Shown here: piece after piece, positions 63,870 through 64,000 of the stretch
Numbering within the stretch: position 1 is the stretch's first letter
Layout: every line of letters starts with the position of its first letter
Assembly: GCF_006715055.1 (NCBI RefSeq)
Contig: NZ_VFMN01000001.1
Coordinates: forward strand, 4,402,001 to 4,466,000
DNA from: Lapillicoccus jejuensis
GTDB taxonomy: Bacteria; Actinomycetota; Actinomycetes; Actinomycetales; Dermatophilaceae
Length of the DNA stretch: 64,000 nt
Reading direction: 5' to 3'
Notes under the pieces: generated by a model
What the model was told of the DNA's origin: nothing
The model's input: the letters and a program-made list of their open reading frames with translations, nothing else
The model's database searches: none
Translations under genes and position numbers: made by a program

Positions 63870-64000
63870 TCCGGCCCCCCGGCGCCGACGACCGCCTCGA
63901 CCTCGATCTCGACGCGCATGTCGGGGTGGAGCAGCCCGGCGACGACGACCATCGTCGCGGCCGGGCGGACGGCGCCGAACAGCTCGCCGTGGGCGCGGCC
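63866..64000 (-). CDS. RidA/YjgF-family protein, C-terminal end
   Basis: Only the last 44 residues lie in the window; the 5' part is beyond the right edge. [20 protein letters not shown] followed by VEIEVEAVV is the typical end of RidA-family enamine/imine deaminases (the P-A-x-T and the DxxVEIE segments). Members remove reactive 2-aminoacrylate. The stop overlaps the SseB-like start. Confidence 0.8.
   Translation of the reverse strand, partial: GRAHGELFGAVRPAATMVVVAGLLHPDMRVEIEVEAVVGAGGPE

Overview
The window is chromosomal DNA of a very high-GC actinomycete. The rRNA genes, the arg, phe and infC clusters and the tlyA-nadK-recN-steA order all point to Actinomycetota, probably Micrococcales near Intrasporangiaceae; the family is an inference, since no database could be searched. 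Coding bias is strong (third positions mostly G/C). Genes are packed with stop/start overlaps of the GTGA type. Many promoters look leaderless: a TAnnnT hexamer lies 6-8 nt before the start codon.

Left part (1-12,900). A secreted PNGase A-like enzyme runs off the left edge. It is followed by aspS and by an exported LolA/RseB-like protein translationally coupled to an ABC ATPase and permease. Bases 5,378-8,590 form a small accessory island with weaker codon bias. It holds an eroded Imm8-type immunity gene, an alpha/beta hydrolase, a NYN-domain putative ribonuclease and a tiny ORF. A secreted lipase and a large exported glucodextranase/glucoamylase follow.

Core block (12,881-28,892, all minus strand). 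In transcriptional order it contains a TPR protein with a Gly/Arg-rich disordered head, a HAD phosphatase, a Lys/Ala-tailed protein, a small protein, tlyA, nadK, recN, steA, mctB-like, a MraY/WecA-like transferase, murJ, a GT4 glycosyltransferase, pyrG, a Nudix hydrolase and a GT2 glycosyltransferase. This couples DNA repair, NAD/CTP supply, division and envelope glycan export.

rRNA operon (28,848-34,910, minus strand). 16S-23S-5S without spacer tRNAs, with two candidate promoters, a conserved leader box, a 34-bp stem flanking 23S and a hairpin after 5S.

Biosynthesis and translation (34,986-51,190, minus strand). tyrS, a 3-methyladenine glycosylase, argH, argR, argD, argB, argJ and argC (argF and argG are not in the cluster), then pheT-pheS, an orphan PAS histidine kinase, a TrmH-type methyltransferase, and rplT-rpmI-infC with an ATC start and an attenuator-like leader.

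Right part (51,285-64,000). A secreted repeat protein of unknown function, a DUF445 membrane protein and a DUF952 protein come first. A two-component system then leads into a tandemly duplicated DUF1800-DUF1501 gene pair whose DUF1501 members carry Tat signals. An SseB-like protein and the end of a RidA-family gene close the window.
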